From Saxidomus purpurata (lineage: Eukaryota > Mollusca > Bivalvia > Venerida > Veneridae), in contig JAFMSR010000019.1 of NCBI GenBank assembly GCA_022818135.1, forward strand, positions 6,011,773-6,075,772: DNA of 64,000 nucleotides, read 5' to 3'. Below the pieces are notes generated by a model that was not told where the DNA came from, did not search any database, and worked only from the letters and a program-made list of their open reading frames with translations. Of the stretch, positions 34,549 through 44,700 are shown piece after piece. A program made the translations under genes and the position numbers. Position 1 is the first letter of the stretch. Every line of letters begins with the position of its first letter.

Positions 34549-35530
34549 CTGGCAAGCAAGGAAAAGCCGATGGCAAGGAATTGTCGGCGGATTTTTAACT
34601 TTCCCGTTACATGTCTCTATAACAGGTCTGTTTCAAGGAAGTTTTGATCAAAATCTATCGGAGGGTTTGTTTTGAAGCTGACTGAAAGAAAGCATGAGTC
34701 AAAATGTTAAACATTTACTGAGATACCGGTTTTTAATTTCAGCGTACTCGCAACCTTGACATATGTTGTCAACAAAGTCATTGGGGGTCATGTGACGTCT
34801 GTCAACTTCTGATTTCCGCGCGAAAATATTACTTCAGTTTTTATTAAAAACATTAGAAAATCATGTTAAAATACATTTCAACACGCAATAAAAAGGTATT
34901 AGTAACATTTTCAAACCGTAGACTAGTATATCGGGATGATTTGACTCTACAATTCAAGGGAAGTAATTTGTACTGATTGTATAGTATTTCCCCTTTGTTT
35001 GAGGGAGGCTCAATGCGGGAAATGATAGGCTATATTGCCAAACAGAAACAAATGTCGGGAGTTCTTATCTGATGTTAGCTCCGACTGGAGGCTGTGCAGG
35101 ATATTTAGCAAAACAAGTTGCAACTATTTGACTAAGTAGGAAACGGTTACTCCCGGCAACAATGGCACATGTAGGTATATAGACCTACTTTCCAAGCCGC
35201 AAATTAATTATTTCTCAAACACAATTTATTGTTAAAACCCATTAGAAATAATTATTTTTAATGCTTTTCAAATTTTTTGTGATATATCTTTGAATTGAAT
35301 ATCGCGATAAAGCAAGCCGCCGACTTTCCTGTTGTATACCGAATTTCGTGTGTTTTAAGTACCCCTTTGAGGCCCCATATTTACGAGCCGCGCGACCAAT
35401 GTAGACAAAAATTATTCCACCGACGGAGGTCAAGGCCAAGATTTGCAATGGTCACTTTTATTCTGTCTAGTCTTTTCCAAAATAATCGATAAAAACATGC
35501 AAAATCCATCTGCTTTTCCTTGCTTGCCAG
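34549..35530. mobile_element. ~980-bp element, CTGGCAAGCAAGGAAAAGC ends
   Basis: CTGGCAAGCAAGGAAAAGC at the left and its complement GCTTTTCCTTGCTTGCCAG at the right, with TA on both sides (34547-34548 and 35531-35532). Two overlapping frames of about 65 residues near 35242-35492 show no transposase motif. Probably a non-autonomous Tc1/mariner-type element, judged by the TA flanks only. Confidence 0.65.
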
Positions 35531-35639
35531 TATATAAAACTCTACAAGTAATTTTACACCAAAAGTGCTAATGGGACTTTAATATGACAGTGACGCAATA
35601 CATTGTTCATTGTACGCCTACACAAAAGGTAACAAATAT

Positions 35640-35737
35640 TGTAAAACAAAAGGGCCATCATGGCCCTTTACTGCTCACCTTAGTACCATTGCTCCAAAAG
35701 ATGAAAAGTAGGTAATGTCTCATGATTAAGGTCAGTC
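35640..35737 (+). mobile_element. AACAAAAGGGCCATCATGGCCC element fragment
   Basis: Hairpin start GGGCCATCATGGCCC followed by TGCTCACCTTAGTACCATT: the 5' end of the bivalve element type seen at 13560 and 36015, truncated. Confidence 0.5.
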
Positions 35738-35990
35738 GATTGGTTTGGTTTGGTTTTGAGTTTAACGCCCGTTTTTTCAACAGTATTTCAGTCATATATA
35801 AACAGAAAGTTTACATAACCATCATTCCTTGGAATGACAGCTCTAGTCTGACCTACCCTGCCAACATTCTCACATAAAGACTCATGGTCGATAGTGGGGC
35901 TCAAACCAATGGCCCCTAATCAGTGAGAGGTGTTGTGACTACAAGTTTGCGACATTAACCACTGGACCACTGGAGGTAGAGGACGAGTTT
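35738..35990 (-). mobile_element. SINE family A
   Basis: GAGTTTAACGCCCGTTTTTT, CAGTATTTCAGTCATATA, CACATAAAGACTCATGGTCG, GGGGCTCAAACCAATGG and GGACCACTGGAGG follow the family order on the minus strand. Confidence 0.7.
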
Positions 35991-36014
35991 GAAATCTGCT
36001 TGCAAAGCTAAACT

Positions 36015-36720
36015 GTAGTTTCAAAAACAAAACAAGAGGGCCAAGATGGCCCTATATGGCTCATCTGACTACCATTGGCTATAATACAAGGTCATAAATA
36101 GTAGGAAAGGTCAATTTTGACCTTGGGGCCTCTCATTTGAATACCATATTTCAAATATCTAAGCTCTGGGCCTAGTGGTTCTAGACTATAATTATTTTGA
36201 AGTCTTTAAATCCTATAGATGTAAATCAAGTGACCCCCGGGCAGTGTCAATTTTGACCTGGGGGTTATGTGCCAGGTGAGCTAAAAACAAGGTTTTCTTT
36301 CATATGACTGTGTGACCTTATTTTTCACCCCAAATGACCAAGATTCAAACTTGAACTAGAAATCATGGGAAAAAAACATTCTGATGAATTTTTCAAAATG
36401 TTTGGTGAATAAAAAAAGTGGCCTCTTGGGAGTGGTAGCAAGGTTGACCATATGACCTAGTTTTTGACCCCATCTGACCCACATTTGAACTTTACCACAT
36501 AATCCTTGATATAAACATTCTGACCAATTTCATGATGATTTTGTTAATAAATGTGGCCTCTACAATGTTTACAAGGTTTTAATATTATTTGACCTGGTGA
36601 CCTAGTGACCTTGTTCTTGACGCCCTGTAGTCCAGTATTGAACTTATCATAGATCTTGTGGCCAAAATTGCAGAGGAAGTGTGACCTCTAGAAATCATGT
36701 AATGGAAGTAGCTATAATAC
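36015..36720 (+). mobile_element. bivalve AACAAGAGGGCC element and GTGACC modules
   Basis: 36015-36292 runs from AACAAGAGGGCCAAGATGGC to CCAGGTGAGCTAAAA. It is followed by modules GACCTAGTTTTTGACCCCAT, CATTCTGACCAATTTCATGA and GTGGCCTCTACAATG. Same family as 13560-14862, in a shorter arrangement. Confidence 0.6.
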
Positions 36721-37265
36721 CCTGTGTCTTAATAAATGCAAGACAGGATAGCTTTAATGCACCGATACCTAAAAATAAGCTGGCAGGTATTGGAAGGTTC
36801 GATAATTAAATAAAGAAGGAAAAAGGCAGGTGGTGCATTTGAAGTTTCATTTAGTATATTTGATACTGTAAAAAACTTGTCCATTGGTTTCTTTGGCCGT
36901 TTTTGCTTGTTATATCAATCACGGACCTACTGGTATATACTTGTCTAATTAATTCGTCTTTGAAGTATGCGAGATAGATATTGGATGGGCCCTTTCTTTC
37001 GTCCGAGGTTTTCACAACTATAAAATATCAGATCTAATAAATGGGTCAAAGCAATGAGCCATAATATGTGAATTAGGCACATTCTATAATATAATGACAT
37101 GCTATAATTAACCTGCTGATAAGAAATTCTGGGGAAAATTGAAAACTGTAGACAACTTTTTAGGACTATAAGGTTAGGATCAGATCAGTTTGTCTGCCCA
37201 AAACATGTTATTCACCTGATTTTGTTTCAAACAAATAGCACGGGAGAATATTGCGAAGATGACAT
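36721..37265. other. upstream region of MIC13
   Basis: No exon or repeat array is recognised. Hairpin-like pieces around TGCACCGATACC and GGTGGTGCATTTG (36756-36838) are noted only. Confidence 0.4.
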
Positions 37266-37277
37266 TTTGGCGCGAAA
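37266..37277 (+). promoter_or_regulatory. E2F-type site upstream of MIC13
   Basis: TTTGGCGCGAAA is a full match to the palindromic E2F consensus, about 190 bp before the MIC13 start codon. Binding is inferred from sequence only. Confidence 0.4.
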
Positions 37278-37464
37278 ATGTGACCCTAATGCATAAAATT
37301 ATTAAGAACTTCTCTACGTATTTACCCATGATTTATGCGAAGATTAGCCAATAAATAAAACAAAATGCTCTTTTTAAATTCTAAAGCTACATTTTTCAGT
37401 CCTTGATGTTTTAAGGGAACTGTTCTTAAATGACTTTAAATATAACTTATGGACTGGAATTACA

Positions 37465-37475
37465 AAGATGGCGGC
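37465..37475 (+). promoter_or_regulatory. YY1-type motif spanning the MIC13 start codon
   Basis: AAGATGGCGGC matches the YY1 motif that in animals often lies at the start of short-leader genes, including nuclear genes for mitochondrial proteins. Here its ATG (37468-37470) is the proposed start codon, so the promoter element and translation start would coincide. Confidence 0.5.
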
Positions 37476-37487
37476 GACCTTAGCGAA
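37468..37487 (+). CDS. MIC13: MIC13 exon 1 (coding part)
   Basis: Encodes M-A-A-T-L-A plus two bases of a lysine codon, ending at AA|GTAAGA. The six-residue tip before the split codon is too short for independent recognition; it is supported by the donor, the phase and the start-site motif. Confidence 0.65.
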
Positions 37488-40400
37488 GTAAGAATTGAAT
37501 TTCGTCATTCGCATATTTGCTTTTATTTAGGGCTAGCTTTGTCCTTTTTCCTAATTGATTAGATGAAGTTATACATTATATATGCCTTTATTGTGAGTGA
37601 GTTTAATAAATGGGCGTTGTTTAAGGAAGCACTTTTTGAGTTTCATTGCAAGTTGCTGTAATTCGGATAGTGCTCAAGTGTGTCTTCAAATCTTGCATCA
37701 GCTAAATGACAAATGATGGCTAATCACCGGGTAACGGAAATAATTATATGAATGGAATTGTGTTTGAAAACTGGTGTCATTTGCCATCAGATCTCCGGTT
37801 AAGCAGTCTATTTGCTGACACCTTAGTCCAAATAATTGTACTCAACGGTTGAATATCGTTATAATTTTTGCTAGGCGCTATTCAGCCTCAGAAAAAGAGC
37901 AGATAACTATAAAATGTCCGTATGTAAAATGGGTCTGCGTTTGAAGTCTTATTATTGAGACTACCCACACCTTAGCGCTCGGTAGTCGTGCATTTCTTGA
38001 TCTTGATTGTATACGGTGACACATTCTTATCAACATTTTTTCATTGCACTTGCATCAAGTGTTAGGAACTAATTATAAACTTTTCCTGATTTCTTTGCAA
38101 TTTCGGGTTTTTGTATCTCAAAAATGTGTAACTTCTTGTTTCCTTTACTGTACAAGCAGTTCACCCATATGCAGGTTCTTAAATTTTAATTTAGAATTGT
38201 ATTGAAAAGTTCGCAGTATAAGTTTTTAACAACTTAGCATTAACAACTAAACATTCACTTTTTCCCTATGATTATAAGCTAATGGTAGAAAAGGGTTACT
38301 GACAAAACCGTCTTCTTACATTTTCTTTCCGTGATTTTATAGCAATGTTACTTGTTGGTAAATGATACATACCAAATAATGATGTTATATGTTTAAACCT
38401 CTGATGAATACCTATACCCGATAATATAGAAACAGTATTTTAATCAGTTCCCTCCCGGATAAGTAGCGGAAGCCGAAATTAATTGGAGATATCTGTATCA
38501 TTACAGCTATTTTTCATATTGATTTTAATAATAAATACTATTTAATATCGATTGGATGTAAATCATGTATTTTGAGTTTTCTTTGGTGTTTTTGGGTAGT
38601 CGTCTGTTTTACGACCCCCGGGAACACAGTTGTCCTTAAATTCAACTTGATTTTTTTCATTGCACTTGCACTAACAAACGGTGTTGCACTTTTAGAACCT
38701 TGAATTTATAAGTATCACTTTTCCTGATTCAACTCTGGCATTAGGCAATGTTATGAAAACATGGCTTTTTTGTAGAGAGTTACTCTAGAAAAAATGCCGG
38801 ATACTTCCTAAGTTTTTACCGATCGTATATCATTTATATTCATGAATACAATTTTCATTGAGTTTCACCTGGTCCCTGGTTTGATGCCACCTGTACAAAG
38901 TAGTGATATCGGTTGCAATGGTTGCATTGGCAAGACACAGATCATTTTACATTGGCTCTCTTTTTGAGCTTGATTCCTTTTGGAGTGAATCCAAGAGCGC
39001 TAAGAAATAAACTAGAGTGGTGGAACCTATGCTGGCGGTATCCCTATGCTGGTGTTATCTCCGAAAAACAGCTATTTACAGAAGAACAGGTGAAGAAACA
39101 TTTTCAGGGTACATTCAGCATTGACAGTTGATGAAATGTTTATACAGCAAACGTAGTGATAGCCGTGCGTGCAGCTCTGTGATGTCACAGCAATTGTACT
39201 TGATCCATTTCGCTAGAAAATTTCTTAAATATAGACATCAAAATCACCCAGTTAAAGTTAGCATTTTTGATAAAACTTATTTCTTTTGTATAAAAATACA
39301 TATTCTATGGAAACTGTTATATCTTGTTAGCTAATATTTAGGCTCTAAAACTGTTTCCCACCTGTTGGTTATCAAATATCACATACCGCCAGCATTGGTT
39401 CCCTTCGAGGTGAAATTTCAAGTTTGACATGTGTTGTGTCAATAGCTCCCAGAACGACATAGTCAAGTGATGAAGCACATCAATGTCTTGTTTCGATTAA
39501 GCAGGGATAACATTATGTTTTCGCTGAGACAAATCAAAATGGTTAGGATTTCCTGCTTTCTGAACTGCTGATATACATTCAAAATACCTCCAGCATAGGT
39601 TCCTCCACTCTAGTACAAATTAAATTTACCCATGTGCCAATGTGCCTGACATTTGCTCTGGCAGACACTAGACTTTGCCTGACCAATAAAGTTTTTTGCC
39701 TCACTGAACAATAGAAACTATTGTGTAAAAAGGACATAAAGTGCCTAACATTAAGTCAGAGAGCAGCAAAAATGTCAGGCAGACAGGCACTTTTAGCATG
39801 TTTTAGGGAAGACTGGCTTAAAATTTCTATTAATTTACCCATTTGATCAAAAGACGCATTTAATGGATTCCAGAATGTGTAAATATTAGTCTAACTTAAA
39901 TATGGCATGATCCTTTGAAATATTGCATTTTTTTTTTTTTTTTTTTTTTTTTGTATTTAGGCAATATCTCCACTCCCATCAAACACTCTGAAGACAAAAT
40001 TAATGGAGGACTCCTCTGATCATGTTGATGAAATTTTGATTGACCAGCACTTCATTTTACACCAATGAACAAAACTTGCAGTGATTGAATTTAGCTAGAT
40101 TTTCTACTTCAATTTTTTAGCAAATAATATGCTTGAAAAGTGAACAACAGGACCATTTTATTCTGTGAGCCTGGTGCGGGCCTAACGAAAAGTGATAAAA
40201 ATTACCAAATTATGTATTTTTAGAAAATGGATTTAGGGTTTAACAAATGAGTTATGATGTTTAAATTTTGTTTCAGTCATTAATAGCTACATGTATGTAA
40301 GTCTTTGCTGTACAAATTAGCTTTGAATTTGATGCATTTCCAGGTTGTATTTTATATTACCTATTTATGAGTGAGTATCAAAGTGGCAACTTTTATTAAG

Positions 40401-42277
40401 TCTGACCGAATGTCTGACTTATTTTGAAATTAAACGTACAGAAAGTCTGATAAAAATTGCCCCCAAAAAACCTCATCTGCTTGAGACAGGTTTAACTTTG
40501 TCTGTGTTGCAGTTCTTGTCTGTGTTACAGTTCTTGTCTGTATTTACCATTCTTGTCTGTATTTACCATTCTTGTCTGTATTTACAGAACTGCTGCAAAG
40601 ATTGGAGTTGCTGTAGGAGCGGTGGCTGTCACAGCCAGCCAGGGGGTATGGAGTACAAACAGTGAAAGTGGGGTGAAGGCACTTACTAAAGTCCGAAGTA
40701 AAGTCCTACCTGCCGCCAACGAAATGTACGAAAAGGTAATTAAAGGCTAAACAAACATCAAACGCTTATTATGGTCTCCTTGGTTAAAAAATTCAGTGCG
40801 GTCTAGTTTTTTTTATTATGATTTTAACATTTTCACTTTTTGTGCTTTAACACTTGAAAATTGATCTTTTTCTTTTCTGTTGTGAGTCAGGAAACAAACT
40901 CTTGCACATCTGTTTTACTGAACACCTCTTAGAACAACTTCTGGTATTGTCTATTCCAGCAAATTAGCAGGATATTGAAAGCTTTATGTCATATATATAT
41001 ATATATAGACTGGGGTCTTGAGTACGAGCCCAAGTACTGACCATGTCTCTTTATGTGAGAAAGTTGGCAGTTTCTTACATAGGAAACTGTAAGATGAATT
41101 TATATTGTTCTGTATTATATTGTATATAGACAAAGGCAACTGTAGCAAGTAAAATAATCATTTCAAAGGTCTAGTTTTTGTTGTTTTGTTTACCATAATA
41201 TATTGTCCTTTATAATTATAATATGCAAAACAAAGAAAAAAATATTTAATTTTGTTTGTTTGTTTACACTAATTTATTTATTCTCGATTGTGAAACAATT
41301 TCTTCAGCTTCTATTAATCGCTCTCGAGACTCATTCCATATTTAATTTTGTTTAGGTAAGTAAGGTTGCCTATGGTTTCTTAAAGTTGGCAGTTTCTTAC
41401 AGAGGATAGGATGTACATGTAATAATGGTTCCTCCTGGAACCCGCAACCTCTGGGATGAGCAGTGGACACCTTAACCTCTACACCACCGCTCACATCTTT
41501 TTAAAAACAGAAAAGCTGAGGTCTCAGGTTTAGAAAAAATTTAATTACATACTTAGGTTTCTGACCTTCTGCTAAACTAGCAAAAATAAGTTATACATAA
41601 AAATTCTTGTGTAACGTCTTAATGATATTACTAACAACCTTTTCAGATTCCTTCCAGAGAAACCGTGAAAACCACAAGTTGTGAGAAATGGAATTCAGGT
41701 AAGAAAGCAATTTCCTTAACTAACACGTTTCAATTACTTTTTTCATATATAAAAAATCTACTGAAGAACAGATAGTACATGAGCTTAGATATTTGGCATG
41801 TGGCATTGCCTAGTGGACCTCTACCAAGATTGTTCAAATTTTGTTCGGATTTTACATAGGCTTATATGTATAGGAAAATTCAATTATCCAAGGGAGAATA
41901 ATGCAATTTCCAGACATTTGTAAAGTGTTGGAGTAGTCTCCCTTCTCCTTTTGGATACAGCGTTGTATTTACATAGGAAACCACAAGACATAGAGCTCAG
42001 ATAGTTTGCATGTAGCATTGCTTACTGGACTTCTACTAAGATTGTTTAAATCATGACCCACGGGTCAAAATTGACCCCACCCATGAGGTCACTTAAATTT
42101 TCATAGGCTTATGTAATAAAAACTTCAAAACCTTCTCTGAAACCCCAAGGTCTAGGAAGATCTTAAAGCCTTGGTTTGTCTTTTTCAGGTGTAAAGACAG
42201 CTTTCTCTACCATTTACACGGCTCCAGAGAAGACCTTCAACTACGTATTGAAATCTGTAAAAGACCTACAAAAATGA
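37468..42277 (+). CDS. MIC13: MICOS complex subunit MIC13 (QIL1), four exons
   Basis: Proposed exons are 37468-37487, 40588-40735, 41647-41698 and 42189-42277. All introns are GT-AG with matching phases (2, 0, 1), giving 102 residues; human MIC13 has 118. Residues 12-23 (IGVAVGAVAVTA) are a short hydrophobic segment. QGVW at 25-28 and KVLPAANEMYEK (45-56) follow. The C-terminal part has the family's W-N-x-G motif (W71-G74) and then APEKTFNYV (85-93), comparable to the APSKAREY region of human MIC13. MIC13 is a mitochondrial inner-membrane protein that links the MIC60 and MIC10 subcomplexes at crista junctions. The start was chosen because it lies in a YY1-type motif, is followed after 20 nt by a donor, and restores the frame of exon 2. 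The family call rests on motif resemblance recognised by eye. The UTR limits are unknown; the gene is surrounded by repeats. Confidence 0.85.
38910..39620 (-). pseudogene. Harbinger-like transposase relic with repeated 20-bp motif
   Basis: On the minus strand 39384-39464 reads D-Y-V-V-L-G-A-I-D-T-T-H-V-K-L. This resembles the first catalytic-aspartate block of HARBI1-type DDE transposases (LGAID-x-THV). Neighbouring frames are broken. The motif GGAACCTATGCTGGCGGTAT occurs at 39022 (+), 39383-39402 (minus) and 39583-39604 (minus), perhaps marking ends of a rearranged element. The plus-strand frame at 38913-39131 has no recognised domain. Confidence 0.4.
39632..39792. mobile_element. small MITE, TGCCTGACATTT ends
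   Basis: GTGCCTGACATTTGCTCTGG at the left is mirrored by GCAGCAAAAATGTCAGGCAG, ACAGGCAC at the right. Internal TGCCTGACC and AGTGCCT repeat the terminal motif. Confidence 0.55.
40498..40587 (+). repeat. 18-19-bp array carrying three acceptor-like AGs
   Basis: Five units built on TTGTCTGTGTTACAGTTC. The first two end in GTTGCAG (AG 40511-40512) and GTTACAG (AG 40529-40530), the next two in TTACCAT, and the last in TTTACAG (40586-40587), the acceptor used for exon 2 here. The distances from the two upstream AGs (75 and 57 nt) are multiples of three and the sequence between is open in the exon 2 frame. Confidence 0.8.
40588..40735 (+). CDS. MIC13: MIC13 exon 2
   Basis: Begins with the last base of the lysine-7 codon and encodes T8 to K56, including the hydrophobic segment and the QGVW motif. 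It ends GAAAAG|GTAATT. If the intron is read through, the frame closes at TAA after V-I-K-G. Confidence 0.85.
40736..41646 (+). other. MIC13 intron 2 with SINE pieces
   Basis: 41005-41100 is a SINE A piece (GACCATGTCTCTTTATGTGA, AGAAAGTTGGCAGTTTCTTA). 41262-41345 is a family C tail (minus). 41385-41500 joins a SINE A-like segment to a family E-like head (minus; CCCGCAACCTCTGGGATGAG, CTCTACACCACC). Confidence 0.6.
41647..41698 (+). CDS. MIC13: MIC13 exon 3
   Basis: After TTTTCAG it encodes I57 to S73 and the first base of G74 (I-P-S-R-E-T-V ... C-E-K-W-N-S), ending TCAG|GTAAGA. It carries the W-N of the conserved W-N-x-G motif. Confidence 0.8.
41772..42150 (-). repeat. bivalve dispersed repeat in MIC13 intron 3
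   Basis: Contains CATTGCCTAGTGGACCTCTA, CCAAGATTGTTCAAATT and, further on, ATTGACCCCACCCATGAGGT. The block reads as two diverged halves of about 200 bp. From here rightwards the sequence is shared with 61920 onwards. Confidence 0.6.
42189..42277 (+). CDS. MIC13: MIC13 exon 4 with stop
   Basis: After TTTTTCAG it completes G74 and encodes V75 to K102 (V-K-T-A-F-S-T-I-Y ... K-D-L-Q-K), stop TGA at 42275-42277. A broken copy lies at 62373-62403. Confidence 0.85.
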
Positions 42278-42440
42278 CAAAGAATTTGTGAAAAATGACA
42301 AAGAATTTATGAAAATTGACAAAGAATTTGTGAAAAATGACAAAGAATTTATGAAAAATGACAAAGAATTTGGGTAAAAATTATAAAGAAATTGTGAAAC
42401 ATTACAAAGAATTTATTAATTTGTGAAAAATGACATAGAA
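42275..42440 (+). repeat. 21-bp repeat starting on the MIC13 stop codon
   Basis: Units of TGACAAAGAATTTGTGAAAAA. Because the unit is 21 bp, TGA recurs in frame at 42275, 42296, 42317, 42338 and 42359 before the array decays. Confidence 0.85.
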
Positions 42441-42491
42441 TTTATGAAACACGACATAGTATTTTAGACTTTCATCAATTTCATGTTAATT

Positions 42492-42806
42492 TTAAAGCCC
42501 CATTAGCACTGTGAATACCTATATCATGCATATATAGAAAAATGAATTTACAGATCAAATAATGATAGAATTGTGTTTCATTTATTTGATAACAATGTTT
42601 ACATACAGATTTATATCATGCTGTCAGTCAGTAATTCTGATTCTTGCAATATAAAAAAAAACTGTACTATATCAATAGCATGTACGGTACTTTCGTTTTG
42701 AAAAGCAATGATAGAGGTGTATTTCGTAACAAAAATGAGTCTATTTCGCTTGTGAGGTAATAAGAGCTCACAAACTTGTTCATCCAGAGTGCTAATGGGA
42801 CTTTAA
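42492..42806. mobile_element. MITE family 1 in the MIC13 3' region
   Basis: TTAAAGCCCCATTAGCACTG at the left and AGTGCTAATGGGACTTTAA at the right. The duplicated segment at 62521-62735 carries a deleted version of the same insertion, so it predates that duplication. Confidence 0.7.
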
Positions 42807-42992
42807 CAGAAATGTACAGTACATGAACAGTGATGTCATAGGTATATGCTAATGAGACGTTAAACTATCTGTGTCAGTAAATGTTAATGACAAAAGAATG
42901 CAGGTAATTCAAATCAGAATGTTGTAAAAATTATTTGAAATGCAAAACTTTGTTATATTATATGAATGTGAAATACTGTAAAAACTATGTAA

Positions 42993-42998
42993 AATAAA
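42993..42998 (+). terminator. candidate poly(A) signal for MIC13
   Basis: The first AATAAA I find downstream of the stop, about 720 bp on. If used, the MITE would be part of the 3' UTR. The AT-rich context makes chance occurrence likely. Confidence 0.25.
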
Positions 42999-43079
42999 AA
43001 AATAGACTGTTATAATAAAACAGAAAATAGTAAACAGTTGTCAAAACTTGTTGTCAGAAGTTTTAACGTTGCTGGCCTG

Positions 43080-43264
43080 CATTTCAATACAGTGCAACCT
43101 CTCGGGGGAGCGAACACCCTTGGGAACACAGAAATATGTTTGTGGTAGAGAGATGAGGATGTGCCGAGTTCCAGCGATACAGTTACCCGAAGTGACGGAT
43201 ATTTCTATCTGAACTAAGTATCGCGTGGTAGAAACTTTTTCTTGCATACCGTCTTCCACTTTTA
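43080..43264 (+). mobile_element. left part of a split MITE region
   Basis: CAGTGCAACCTCTC, GAAGTGACGGATATTTCTAT and TTCTTGCATACCGTCTTCCA match 63110-63283. The match breaks off at 43264 and resumes at 51512. Confidence 0.7.
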
Positions 43265-44576
43265 GTGCTGCAAATTACTGATGCTATCTTACACCCAACC
43301 GGTCTATGTCTGTAAACAAAGGGTTTTATATATCAAAATGTTCGTTAGAGTCTCTAGATTTCAGAGCTGCATGTTGCAGTTGCCAAAGCTGTGGTACATT
43401 GTCGCTATTCAAAATGGCCGCCAAGATGGCCGCCAAATTGTTGAAAATTTTGTGTGTATATGAAATATCATTTCAACATGGAGAAAATTGAAACGAAAAG
43501 CAATTTGGGATATATATGTTTTGTAAAATGTTATGTTAAGCAAATAAGAACTTTGATTTTCTGTTTATGGATAGATTAGGTCTCGCATACGATAAAAAGG
43601 GAGATAATTCAACACAAAAGACACATTTTTGGGGGCAATTTTACATACTTCTTTTATTTTACCATTTTAATGATAGACAATATCATTTTAGTTTTACATA
43701 CTGAATAAATAAGAGTTAACTACATATTATAACAAAATAAATATTCACTCTTTTATATGTAACAGAACTGGACAGCGATGGATATTCTAGCTTGTCACTA
43801 AAATGGCCACCAAATTATTGAGTATTTTGTAAATATATGTAATATATCAATTCAGCACACAGAAATATTATAAAGAGATAAAATTCCAATACATGCGTTT
43901 TGTAAAGAATGTTTAGTAAATAAAAAAGGATCTTCTTTTTTCCAATTTTAAGGTGAAAACCTCTCTCATACTAGATAAAGGGAGATAATTCAACATTAAA
44001 ACATACAGATTTTTGTGAAATTTTACATACTTCTATTATTATACAATTTTAATGATCAACACTGTCATCTTCAAGTTCTTAATATGAAAAGATTTTTTTT
44101 ACCAATTATAACTTAATTATTATGCATTTTGAAATACAGAATTATTGTTTATGGTAGTTATTCAAGATGGTTATTATGGCTACAACAATATAAAAAGTAT
44201 ATAAATGCATGTATATTTGTTGCATCGTTTCACCATGAGGATATCTTTCACTGAAGAGCAGTTTGCCAGGTATATGTTTTGGGAAATTTAAATATTCAGT
44301 TTAACTGTGAAAAAAAGCTTCATACATGTAACGGGAAAGGGAGGTAAATAAACACAAAAAAACATGAAATGCGCAGTTCAATTTACGTGTGACAACAATT
44401 AATTTGTAAACATTATAAAATAAGTAAGAATTTGGTTCCCTTTGTAATATGGAATAAACGTCCACTTCTCCTATGCAACAGTATCCATGATAAAGAAATT
44501 CTAATTAATTATTCAGCAACGTGTACATGTTTGTTTCTAATACAAATTAATATTTACTTTTATTTATGAGTGACAT

Positions 44577-44700
44577 ACCAGTTAGTATATCGCTGTGTGG
44601 AGTTTAGATGCGTAGTAATCTTATCACGAAGGCCGAAGGCCCGAGTTATTAATTACGAAGCATCTAAACGACAAACAGTGATATACTAACCGGTGCAACA
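44577..44700. repeat. long palindrome with GC-rich tip
   Basis: GTTAGTATATCGCTGTGTGG, GTTTAGATGCGTA ... GGCCGAAGGCC ... TACGAAGCATCTAAAC, AACAGTGATATACTAAC. Built like the palindrome at 29614-29711. Related AGTGATATAC strings lie near 45032-45060. Confidence 0.7.

Larger units (their letters stand above)
34064..35582. mobile_element. MITE family 1 enlarged by two insertions
   Basis: TTAAAGTCCCAGTAGCACTT at the left and AAGTGCTAATGGGACTTTAA at the right define one family 1 copy. It is 1.5 kb instead of about 300 bp because a SINE (34137-34372) and a TA-flanked element (34549-35530) lie inside. The internal ACAGATAGAATAATGATA matches other copies. Confidence 0.65.
37488..40587 (+). other. MIC13 intron 1
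   Basis: Mostly AT-rich sequence. It holds a Harbinger-like transposase relic (39384-39464 and flanks), a small MITE (39632-39792), a T-run near 39930-39952 and the acceptor-like tandem array at its 3' end. No additional exon is recognised. Confidence 0.6.
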
